A stretch of DNA of 64,000 nt, taken from Cristatella mucedo (taxonomy: Eukaryota > Bryozoa > Phylactolaemata > Cristatellidae). The position numbers and the translations under genes are program-made. Of the stretch, positions 48,601 through 56,960 are shown piece by piece; position 1 is the first letter of the stretch; every line of letters begins with the position of its first letter. The stretch spans positions 1,118,001-1,182,000 of the forward strand of contig WPIO01000102.1 in the NCBI GenBank assembly GCA_009760855.2. The letters run 5' to 3'. Under the pieces are notes generated by a model. That model did not search any database. It was not told the DNA's origin and saw only the letters and a list, made by a program, of their open reading frames with translations.

Positions 48601-49104
48601 TTGTTTACTTTGTCATTTATTTTTTCGGAAGATAATCGAATGTTGTGTCAAAAGATATTGGCAAGATATCCTTCAGATCGTTCTAAATCTGCAATTTTGC
48701 CTTTACTTCATTTGGCGCAAAAACAAAACAATAATTATATATCAGATCAAGTTATAGAGTATATATCCGAGCTACTTTCTTTGCCTAATACAAAGGTTAA
48801 AGAGGTAGTGACTTTTTATTCTATGTTTAATCAAAAACCTGTTGGTAGTTATTTATTGCAGTTTTGCAGAACAACTCCCTGCATGCTTTGTGGCGGAGAT
48901 GAGCTTAAGGATGCTTGTGAAAAATATCTTGGTATCAAGGAAAAAGAGACAACCTTAGATGGTATTTTTACCATTGTAGCTGTGGAGTGTCTTGGAGCTT
49001 GCACTTCTGCGCCAGTTGTGCAAATAAACGACGACTATCATGAAAAAATGACTCCAGAATCTTTAATTTCTTGGATAGAAAAAACCAGAAGGCAGTTTAA
49101 GTAA
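48601..49104 (+). CDS. nuoE: NADH-quinone oxidoreductase subunit E
   Basis: This [2Fe-2S] subunit (167 aa) of the complex I NADH-oxidising module has its four cluster Cys in CRTTPCMLCG (first two, with CxxxxC spacing) and VECLGACTSAPVVQINDDY. The TTG at 48601 is preferred: it keeps the family's N-terminal SFIFSEDNRMLCQKILARYP segment, which the downstream ATG at 48640 would cut. It opens a tight cluster, nuoE-pgsA-greA-M16 peptidase. A broken inverted copy of its 3' 205 bp lies at 47576-47780. Confidence 0.94.
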   Translation: MFTLSFIFSEDNRMLCQKILARYPSDRSKSAILPLLHLAQKQNNNYISDQVIEYISELLSLPNTKVKEVVTFYSMFNQKPVGSYLLQFCRTTPCMLCGGDELKDACEKYLGIKEKETTLDGIFTIVAVECLGACTSAPVVQINDDYHEKMTPESLISWIEKTRRQFK

Positions 49105-49127
49105 TTTTTATATTATCTGAAAGTTTA

Positions 49128-49673
49128 ATGCAATCTTCTATCGGGCTGCCAAATATTCTTACAATCACCAGAATGATTGCAACGCCCTTGCTTTTAATTG
49201 GAATTGTAATTGCTGAGAGCAAAATAGCCACTCTTTTGGTTGCAATAATTTTTGGAGCAATATCTTTAACCGACGCTCTGGATGGCTACTATGCCAGAAA
49301 GTTTAAAGTTGAATCAGATTTTGGCAGGTGCTTTGATCCAATAGCTGATAAGGTTTTAGTTGTATGTTGTTTGGTTACTCTTTTATACAAACACAGGGTC
49401 GATATTATTCCTTGTATAATAATTATTATTCGAGAGATTCTAGTTTCGGGATTGAGAGAATTTGTTGCCAATAAAGATGCTAAACTAGTGGTTTCAAGCA
49501 TTGGTAAATGGAAGACTACAATTCAATATTTTGCCATAATAATATTGCTTGTAAATAAAAATACCATTTATAACTCAATCGGGAACATATTGTTGTGGAT
49601 TGCTTCGGCGGCAGCTCTAATCAGCATGTATCAGTATATTGTTAGTGTAAAGTTAAAAATATCTATAAAATAA
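49128..49673 (+). CDS. pgsA: CDP-diacylglycerol-glycerol-3-phosphate 3-phosphatidyltransferase
   Basis: This membrane enzyme (181 aa) makes phosphatidylglycerophosphate, the first committed step to phosphatidylglycerol. The CDP-alcohol phosphotransferase motif is complete: Asp49, Asp52-Gly53, Ala56-Arg57, Gly66, Asp70 and Asp74 in DALDGYYARKFKVESDFG. Several hydrophobic helices surround it. It starts 23 bp after nuoE and ends 8 bp before greA. The length is normal. Confidence 0.95.
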   Translation: MQSSIGLPNILTITRMIATPLLLIGIVIAESKIATLLVAIIFGAISLTDALDGYYARKFKVESDFGRCFDPIADKVLVVCCLVTLLYKHRVDIIPCIIIIIREILVSGLREFVANKDAKLVVSSIGKWKTTIQYFAIIILLVNKNTIYNSIGNILLWIASAAALISMYQYIVSVKLKISIK

Positions 49674-49681
49674 TTACCAAA

Positions 49682-50170
49682 ATGTCAGAAAAAAATCTTA
49701 TTACTGCTGCTGGATTGGAAAATTTAAAAGCTGAATTACGCAACTTAAGAGAAGTAGAGCGTCCAATGATTATAAGTGCTATTTCCGAAAGTAGAGAGCA
49801 TGGTGATTTAAAGGAAAATTCAGAATATCACAGTGCAAAGGAAAGACAGTCCTATATAGAGGCTAGAATTGGTCATTTGGAAATTGCGATCTCCAAATGC
49901 AAAATAATGACGCGCGACAATGTCAACACTTCCGATGGAATGGTTCATTTTGGTGCAACAGTAAAGTTGTTAAATGTAGAAAACGATAATGAGATGACTA
50001 TAACTTTGGTTGGTGAATATGAATCTGATATTTCTGTAGGTAAAATATCATCAGCCTCTCCGCTTGGTTCGGCTTTGGCTGGCAAAAAAATCAACGAATA
50101 TGCCGTTGTGGAGGCTCCGGCCGGCAATAAAGAATATCAAATTATTTCAATTGAATATAACATTTTATAA
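49682..50170 (+). CDS. greA: Transcription elongation factor GreA
   Basis: GreA (162 aa) rescues backtracked RNA polymerase by stimulating transcript cleavage. The N-terminal coiled coil contains the acidic tip (SREHGDLKENSEYH, with Asp and Glu), and the C-terminal FKBP-like domain begins near FGATVKLLNV. The length is normal. The gene overlaps nothing but sits 8 bp after pgsA and 2 bp before the M16 peptidase gene. Confidence 0.97.
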   Translation: MSEKNLITAAGLENLKAELRNLREVERPMIISAISESREHGDLKENSEYHSAKERQSYIEARIGHLEIAISKCKIMTRDNVNTSDGMVHFGATVKLLNVENDNEMTITLVGEYESDISVGKISSASPLGSALAGKKINEYAVVEAPAGNKEYQIISIEYNIL

Positions 50171-50172
50171 TT

Positions 50173-51456
50173 ATGAACTCGGGATACAATATAAACATCA
50201 CAACCCTGCCAAATCGTCTAAGAGTTGTAACGGATAGAATGGATGGGGCGGCCAGTGCTATTGTTTTGGTTGGAGTAAAGGCTGGAAGTCGCAATGAAAC
50301 CAGAGTTAACAACGGAATATCTCACTTTTTAGAGCACATGGCTTTTAAAGGTACCGATTCATACAGTGCAAAAGAAATTGCAGAAAGAGTTGAATCTGTT
50401 GGTGGTCACTTTAACGCCTATACATCCAAAGATGCAACCGTATATTATATTAGAGTTTTAAAAGAGGACGTAGATTTGGCCATGAGTACTTTGGCCGATA
50501 TTCTTCAAAATTCAGTTTTTGATTCGGTTGAGTTAAATAAAGAAAGGGGGGTTATTTTGCAGGAACTTGCTTCTCATTTAGACGCTCCTGAATACGTTGC
50601 CGTAGATATGTTCTATTCTGCCGCGTACGGAGAAACTCCATTGGGCAGAACCATTCTTGGTCCAGAGGAAAACATAAAACAATTTACTCGCGATCACATT
50701 AAGTCATATATGGAGCAGCATTATTTTGCAACCAATATGATAATTGGGGTATGTGCAGATATTGCTCATGAAGAAATAGTTGACCTTACAGCAAAGTATT
50801 TTGGCAATCTTAAGCCAGAGGGCGAATCAAAATACGAGCCAGCACTATATATGGGTGGCGAGGTTGTAAAAAGTAAAGACAATCTGGAGCAGGTGCAATT
50901 TTTGCTGGGATTTAAGTCTTTTCATCAGATGGAGCAAAAAAAATACTACCAGATGCAAATAGTTGATAAAATACTGGGGGGAGGGGCGTCTTCTAGATTG
51001 TTTCAGGAAGTTCGAGAGAAGCGTGGATTGGTCTATTCGGTATCTTCTTTTACAGATTCTTATGATGATGTGGGGATGTTTGGAATTTCCGCAGAAACAA
51101 CTTTAGATAAAATTCCAGAACTGATTGAGACAATCAAAATGGTTTTACAGGATTCTGTTAAACAAATAGAGGAGCGTGAAATGCATAAAATTATTAAACA
51201 ATTCAGAGCTGGAATGCTTATGTCCAGAGAAAGCGTTCGCTCAAGAGGAGAAAAACTGATAGGTAATTTCTTAACTTATGACAGATATGTCTATCCAGAA
51301 GAGATTTTATCTCATATAGAATCTTTTACAACATCAGAGGCATCAGAATTGCTTTCTGCCATTATTAACGATCAGCAAAATAAGCCAACTTGCGTACTTT
51401 ATGGCACTTTTTCCAAGCCTATGACCATGATTGATAGTTTCTTAAATTTGACATAG
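50173..51456 (+). CDS. M16-family zinc peptidase (MPP beta-like)
   Basis: This 427-aa protein has the inverted zinc motif HFLEH (His51, Glu54, His55) and the third ligand Glu131 at the usual 76-residue spacing. The Gly-rich loop GGGASSRLFQEVREKRGL in the C-terminal half is also conserved. It belongs to the group that gave rise to mitochondrial processing peptidase beta; alphaproteobacterial members cleave presequence-like peptides. It is the last gene of the nuoE-pgsA-greA cluster. Confidence 0.94.
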   Translation: MNSGYNINITTLPNRLRVVTDRMDGAASAIVLVGVKAGSRNETRVNNGISHFLEHMAFKGTDSYSAKEIAERVESVGGHFNAYTSKDATVYYIRVLKEDVDLAMSTLADILQNSVFDSVELNKERGVILQELASHLDAPEYVAVDMFYSAAYGETPLGRTILGPEENIKQFTRDHIKSYMEQHYFATNMIIGVCADIAHEEIVDLTAKYFGNLKPEGESKYEPALYMGGEVVKSKDNLEQVQFLLGFKSFHQMEQKKYYQMQIVDKILGGGASSRLFQEVREKRGLVYSVSSFTDSYDDVGMFGISAETTLDKIPELIETIKMVLQDSVKQIEEREMHKIIKQFRAGMLMSRESVRSRGEKLIGNFLTYDRYVYPEEILSHIESFTTSEASELLSAIINDQQNKPTCVLYGTFSKPMTMIDSFLNLT

Positions 51457-52170
51457 CTATTTGGGCTTGTTTGTCACTGTTATACAATTTTATCGCATTG
51501 ATATTTGCTTGACTTTCATGGTCTTTTTTTGGTGCTTGGATGGCTTAATTTATAATTCAACTAGCCCAACGAATTGGATAATTGCGTTATATTGCTTTTG
51601 GCAATGTGCGTCGTGCAAATATTGCATTGCAATGTAGTGCGAATATTTTATGTTAAGCTTTCTACCTATAATTGTGTTTTTGCTATTGTTTATAAAGAAA
51701 ATATTGTCAAAGTTTTGTGTTGATCAAAGAGAAAAATTGATTTCGTTGCTTTGTATCAATAAAATCTACGTCACTAATCTTTAAAATAATAAATCCACAT
51801 CAAAGCCGATTTTGCATTAAATTTACTCATAAACTATTTATCATGATAGTGTCTATGCATTGCAACAGCAAATCATATTCATCTTGTTGAGCCGAAGAGT
51901 GAAAATGATTTATTATACAAATTATCAGCAATAAAATTACTTATTTTATATTAATTTTTCTCCACCCCATCCTCATCCCAAAAAAACCTACAAAAAACTT
52001 AAAATAATCCTTGACTATTATCTAAGTGGTTATTTTAGCTTCCCCACGTCCCGCAATCATGGGGCAAAATCGTTAATAGAAAACAATGCATACAGCGAAC
52101 AAGAGATTGGATTTCTTATAAAGTCAGGTGTGTGTGATTTGCATTTTTTGCATATTATATACCCAAAGTC
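51457..52170. other. Spacer upstream of 16S rRNA
   Basis: About 700 bp without a gene. The last 160 bp carry the probable rRNA promoter and leader. A C-rich run lies at 51961-51980. No tRNA was seen. Confidence 0.45.
52011..52038 (+). promoter_or_regulatory. Possible 16S rRNA promoter
   Basis: A TTGACT at 52011-52016 matches a -35 box closely. The best -10 at 16-bp spacing is TTTTAG (52033-52038), which is poor. The position, about 130 bp before the rRNA 5' end, is reasonable. Not confirmed. Confidence 0.35.
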
Positions 52171-52176
52171 AAACTT

Positions 52177-52213
<37 letters not shown>

Positions 52214-52455
52214 ATGCCTAATACATGCAAGTCGAACGAAGAGGGTAACCTCTTAGTGGCAAACGGGTGAGTAATGCTTAGGAATCTACCTAGTAGTGGG
52301 GGACAACTGTTGGAAACGACAGCTAATACCGCATAAGTCAGAGGTGAGAAAGGCGCGCAAGCGTCGCTACTAGATGAGCCTAAGTCTGATTAGCTAGTTG
52401 GTGAGGTAAAGGCCCACCAAGGCGAAGATCAGTAGTCGGTCTGAGAGGACGATCG

Positions 52456-52504
<49 letters not shown>

Positions 52505-52505
52505 A

Positions 52506-52541
<36 letters not shown>

Positions 52542-52886
52542 AATGCCGCGTGAGTGATGAAGGCCCTTTGGGTTGTAAAACTCTTTTATTAGAGACGATA
52601 ATGACGGTATCTAATGAATAAGCACCGACTAACTACGTGCCAGCAGTCGCGGTAATACGTAGGGTGCGAGCGTTGCTCGGAATTACTGGGCGTAAAGGAT
52701 ATGTAGGTGGATTGGTAAGTTGGGAGTGCAATCCCTGGGCTCAACCCAGGAACTGCTTCCAATACTGCCTTTCTGGAGCATGATAGAGGATAGCGGAATT
52801 TCTAGTGTAGGGGTAAAATCCGTAGATATTAGAAGGAACACCGAAAGCGAAGGCAGCTATCTGGGTCATTGCTGACACTGAGATAT

Positions 52887-52951
<65 letters not shown>

Positions 52952-53032
52952 GCGTTGGGGTCTTTGACTTCGGTGCCGTAGCTAACGCGTTAAGCACTCC
53001 GCCTGGGGATTACGGTCGCAAGACTAAAACTT

Positions 53033-53086
<54 letters not shown>

Positions 53087-53175
53087 CTAACCGACAAACC
53101 TTACCAGCTCTTGAATTGTAGCTTAAGTCGTGCCAGAGATGGGCGATGTTGAGAAATCATAGTTATAACAGGTGA

Positions 53176-53239
<64 letters not shown>

Positions 53240-53433
53240 CTTCTATATATTTGCCAGCGGTTCGGCCGGGAACTATATAGATACTGCCAATGATAAGTTG
53301 GAGGAAGGTGGGGATGACGTTAAGTCATCATGTCCTTTATGGGCTGGGCTACACACGTGCTACAATGGCACCTACAACGAGCAAGCAATACGGTGACGTG
53401 GAGCGAATCTTTAGAAAAAGGTGCCTCAGTTCA

Positions 53434-53490
<57 letters not shown>

Positions 53491-53614
53491 AATGTCGCGG
53501 TGAATACGTTCTCGGGCCTTGTACACACTGCCCGTCAAGCCATGGGAGCTGAATTGACCCAAAAACGATGAGCTAACCGCAAGGGGGCAGTCGTTAACGG
53601 TTGGTTTGGTGACT

Positions 53615-53648
<34 letters not shown>

Positions 53649-53670
53649 TCTGCGGCTGGATTATAACAAA
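52171..53670 (+). rRNA. rrs: 16S ribosomal RNA, unusual decoding-site sequence, no anti-SD
   Basis: The gene runs from the AGAGTTTGATCCTGGCTCAG region to helix 45. It is bacterial and alphaproteobacterial in type (short helix near 450, GTGTAG...AAATCCGTAGATATT). It is solitary: no tRNA or 23S gene follows, which is typical of Rickettsiales. Unusual features by E. coli numbering: A506 and U525 replace G506-C525; U1400 replaces C; A1409 and U1491 replace C1409-G1491; and the 3' end reads GGCTGGATTATAACAAATT, lacking CCTCC. Helix 45 with its GGAA loop is kept. The 3' end at 53670 is approximate. Confidence 0.95.
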
Positions 53671-54089
53671 TTTTTTATAAGCTTTTTAAAAAAGCATATT
53701 TTTCGATTTTGTAGCTTTCCTTTCTCTTGTTCGCTTTATGCATTGTATTTCTCTTTTCTCTTAGGGTAAAATTACTTGCCCTGATCTGCAATTGCACGGT
53801 CTCCGTTACATCGCACTAAATCTCAAATCCCAATCCAGAGACACATATGGATTCATTTTGCCAATCATCTTAAGTAAATCTTATGTTTTGTTTCGTGTTA
53901 TCTGCGCCAATAACTGCCAAACTTTCCATACAAATATGCTGCATTTCTTCCGAAGCTGGCTTTGCCATTACCTGCATTTGATAATATCCTCCTAGTCTGT
54001 AGTATTGCTTTATAAAAATAAGGCCTTGTTTTATATTGTTGTAGTGTTAATATTTACAGATAGTCATGATATATAAATGATTATTGTGA
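53671..54089. other. Spacer after 16S rRNA
   Basis: Begins with a T-rich run and a GCTTTTT/AAAAAAGC palindrome at 53681-53695, which could aid 3' processing or termination. No tRNA genes follow. A 67-codon ORF near 53792 looks random. Confidence 0.4.
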
Positions 54090-54416
54090 ATGTATAGATC
54101 TGCCATTATTGTTATTTATTTGTTTTTATCGCTAAAGCAAAATGTATATGCTTGGCCATTTTATCGTGATCGTGAATTTAATGTTAAAACTCAATATATA
54201 GGAGGAGGGTTGCTGTCCTCTTTGTCCATTGCCTCAGATATCAACAATGAATTGTTAAAAGGATATTATGCCGCCACTGTTGATATTGATTATGTTGTGG
54301 CATGGGGCAATAAAGGTCTTTTGTCTGTGATTTTTTCTCCTGGAATCGGTGCGGGCATAGATCTAAGATCTGTCTCGGATAAGTCCATTGATGATAAAGT
54401 AAATTATCTTCAGTGA
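54090..54416 (+). CDS. Small secreted protein, possibly truncated outer-membrane protein
   Basis: This 108-aa ORF has an N-terminal hydrophobic segment (AIIVIYLFLSL) ending near NVYA-WPF, like a cleavable signal peptide. The rest has alternating hydrophobic strands (TQYIGGGLLSSLSIAS, GYYAATVDIDYVVAWG, GIGAGIDLRS) that resemble the start of a small beta-barrel surface protein. Such barrels are normally about 200 aa or more, so it may be the remaining 5' part of a broken gene. I cannot name the family. It sits between 16S and the inverted 16S fragment. Confidence 0.55.
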   Translation: MYRSAIIVIYLFLSLKQNVYAWPFYRDREFNVKTQYIGGGLLSSLSIASDINNELLKGYYAATVDIDYVVAWGNKGLLSVIFSPGIGAGIDLRSVSDKSIDDKVNYLQ

Positions 54417-54965
54417 TTTTAAGAATTTTTGACAATAGTTTTGCCATAATTTTCTTCAATAATTTATTGGTATAACTAAATTAGATGATATGATATAATT
54501 ACCTATTATTATGATTTCTTCAATACATTTTTGGATATTTTTCAGAATAACTACTTGCTTCATAGAAAAGAAATTTACGCACTATTTATAAAAAAATTAA
54601 AACCTAGCTCAGAAGTATTAAGGAAAATTTACAATATTTCTTCTGCTTTTTTGCATATTTAGACATAATTAACTGAGCAAATACTGTTTAAATATTGTCA
54701 AATATATTATCAACTAAAAGAGATAGAGGGGGATTTTTATCAAATGACTCAATTAGAATTATACAAATACTCCCTTAACTGAGGCACCTTTTCTAAAGAT
54801 TCGCTCCACGTCACCGTATTGCTTGCTCGTTGTAGGTGCCATTGTAGCACGTGTGTAGCCCAGCCCATAAAGGACATGATGACTTAACGTCATCCCCACC
54901 TTCCTCCAACTTATCATTGGCAGTATCTATATAGTTCCCGGCCGAACCGCTGGCAAATATAGAAG

Positions 54966-55012
<47 letters not shown>

Positions 55013-55124
55013 ATAATGAAGATTTTATCGATAAGTTTTAATTTTTTTGCGCTAAGTGATGATAATTAAGTTGTTTTTTAATTCGTTGTCCCAATTTAAG
55101 GGTTTGAATTAATTTGTCATTATT
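54417..55124. other. Spacer holding the inverted 16S fragment
   Basis: AT-rich DNA with the 16S fragment at 54777-55012. The first 360 bp show no gene. The last 110 bp lead into rbfA and should contain its promoter. Confidence 0.5.
54777..55012 (-). pseudogene. Inverted partial 16S rRNA copy
   Basis: The minus strand copies 16S positions 53193-53431 (239 nt) as 236 nt. The only differences I find are one A missing from an A-run and one TA missing from TATATA. It covers the region around helices 35-41 and cannot act as rRNA. The near-identity marks a recent event or ongoing conversion. It may disturb primer-based surveys or assembly. Confidence 0.96.
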
Positions 55125-55487
55125 ATGGTGAAACAGCTATCACAAAGACAGCTAATGTTCGGAGAAAGCATTCGCCGCACAATTGCGGAGCTTTTAACAA
55201 GCAGAATAGATTCTGTTAGAGGATTGCATTGTTCTATACAAAAGGTTGTAATGAGTCCTGATTTGCGTCATGCCAAGATCTATGTGGATGCAATAGATGT
55301 TAATAATATCGCCAAAGCTGTGGAGAATTTAAATCTAGATAAAGATAAAATTCGCCACTTAATTGCAACTTCTGTTGTGGCAAAATTTTTACCAGATTTG
55401 GTTTTTTATCCATTAGAAAATGAGTTAAATAATGCGTGGTCTGGCGCGGAAGCTATCAATATTATTAGTGAGAAGGACATTGCTTAG
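55125..55487 (+). CDS. rbfA: Ribosome-binding factor A
   Basis: This 120-aa KH-like protein binds the 30S subunit near the helix 44/45 region during 16S maturation. The family segments are RQLMFGESIRRTIAELLTS at the start, VVMSPDLRHAKIYV in the middle and FLPDLVFYPLENE near the end. It stands alone, without nusA-infB or truB. Because the local 16S 3' end is altered, this factor is of interest. The ATG at 55125 has no Shine-Dalgarno. Confidence 0.93.
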   Translation: MVKQLSQRQLMFGESIRRTIAELLTSRIDSVRGLHCSIQKVVMSPDLRHAKIYVDAIDVNNIAKAVENLNLDKDKIRHLIATSVVAKFLPDLVFYPLENELNNAWSGAEAINIISEKDIA

Positions 55488-55865
55488 TTGGTTGCACTTC
55501 TCGGTTTTCAATTTGGTCTCATAATCTACAATTATGGCAATTTATTATTGCTATTTAAGATATTTAATTTGGAGGTTTTTATCTTTATTCTTGTCTGATT
55601 TTTGTGTCGTTTCTCTCTTTATGACTTGCAGCGAATGTTTCTTATTAGGCGTATTGGGCGGGTCTTTTTTAAGCAATATCATTAATTGCGTTTACGCTTC
55701 TTGTGCTGGCTGATGTTTTGATGTAGTGCTTCTATTGTGTTTTTTACCATAAGATTAAATATACAATATAATCAAAGTTGATTTAAAAAAATACACAACT
55801 AAAATATAAAAAACTAACAAAAATATGGAATTTAACTAAAAACCATCACATATAACAAAGTATCT
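55488..55865. other. AT-rich spacer, no gene seen
   Basis: About 380 bp after rbfA with no recognised structure. Confidence 0.45.
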
Positions 55866-56060
55866 GTGCTATATTTTTTAATTGGTTGGTATGTTGTTAT
55901 ATCTTATTTTTTTGTTGTGGGAATGGCTGGTCTTGCAAGAATTTTTGGTAATAATGGTAGCGGCTTGGCTTCTGCATTTTCTGACAAGAGAGGTCGTCGT
56001 GCCGGATATTACATTCCAAGTAGCGGCAGTAGATTAATTGAAAGAAAAAGTAGCTATTGA
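55866..56060 (+). CDS. Possible small membrane protein
   Basis: A 64-codon ORF with a GTG start at 55866 encodes one hydrophobic helix (FLIGWYVVISYFFVVGMAGLA) followed by a basic, Gly/Ser-rich tail (KRGRRAGYYIPSSGSRLIE). The composition of the tail is unlike random AT-rich sequence, which mildly supports a real gene. An internal ATG at 55923 is an alternative start that would remove most of the helix. No family is recognised. Confidence 0.4.
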   Translation: MLYFLIGWYVVISYFFVVGMAGLARIFGNNGSGLASAFSDKRGRRAGYYIPSSGSRLIERKSSY

Positions 56061-56960
56061 TAATTTTCTTGGATTCTGAGCTGTTTGTCTTGCGTGTTGG
56101 ATCGTGTTGAGATTGAGCGTGCTGCGTTATTATTTTTTGTAAGAAGTTAGAATTTCATACAATATCAATGTTTTCATCTTGCGGTAATGATAAGTATGTG
56201 ATGATGGCTTTTGTTGGTGCATGTGGATTGAGTATTTAGTTAGAAAAATTACAATCTTCTTCTGCCTTGGTATAGACTTATATTGGGAATTGACATCTAA
56301 AAATCTCTCTTTAACACAAAATTAAATTTTTATTATAATTTTGTGTTAAATTGTTGTAGATTTTGTAACTCCAAAAACTTAATTAAAAAAGCTTTTACCA
56401 ACAACAATCAAAAGTATTTTTGCAAATATTGTAAAGGTTATCAAAGACTGAAGATAAAAGAATCTTATATGATAATAAAAACACTAAAATTAGCTTAAAA
56501 TTAAGGTAAGGCAAATTGCAAAAACCTTAATTCTTCTTGAGGGTAAAAATTTACTATCAAAAAATCAAAAGATGGATAAACAATAACTACAAACATCTTC
56601 AGCTTGATATTAACGAAGAAGGCATCAATAAAATCTCATAAAACATTGAAATTAATGAATTGCATACTTTTCTTAAAAAAGTCAAGCAAGGCCGAATGTT
56701 ATGTGCTTGGTAAAAAAGTCAGAAATGAGAGTTTGTTTGCAATTTGCTATATGTAATAATATTTTTCTATTGTTTGCTTTGAAGCGCTCAAGAAAGATAC
56801 CAAGAAGTTTAATCTTCGTTCTGTTGTGATGGAGGCAGTCATACATTTCCACTACTGATGCCATGGCGTTCTTTCAAACGCCATAAACATATAGTAATTT
56901 GGTAGTTCGTTGCGATGAGCTTCGGCGTGATTAATTACCACTTCCAGATATTGCCTCCGA
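56061..56960. other. Long spacer with an inverted repeat
   Basis: About 900 bp between the small ORF and carD. It contains the 15-bp inverted repeat at 56310-56350 and a hairpin GGCGTT/AACGCC at 56865-56882 that may end the carD transcript on the minus strand. ORFs at 56682-56864 and 56852-57049 on the minus strand are protein-like in places but overlap and lack support. Confidence 0.4.
56310..56350. repeat. Perfect 15-bp inverted repeat, 11-nt loop
   Basis: The arms TTTAACACAAAATTA (56310-56324) and its exact complement (56336-56350) flank an AT-rich 11-nt loop. It could be a terminator-like hairpin, a protein-binding site or a small mobile-element remnant. Confidence 0.6.

Noticed and set aside
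53290-53571. 93-codon ORF on the plus strand
   Set aside because: It lies wholly inside the 16S rRNA gene.
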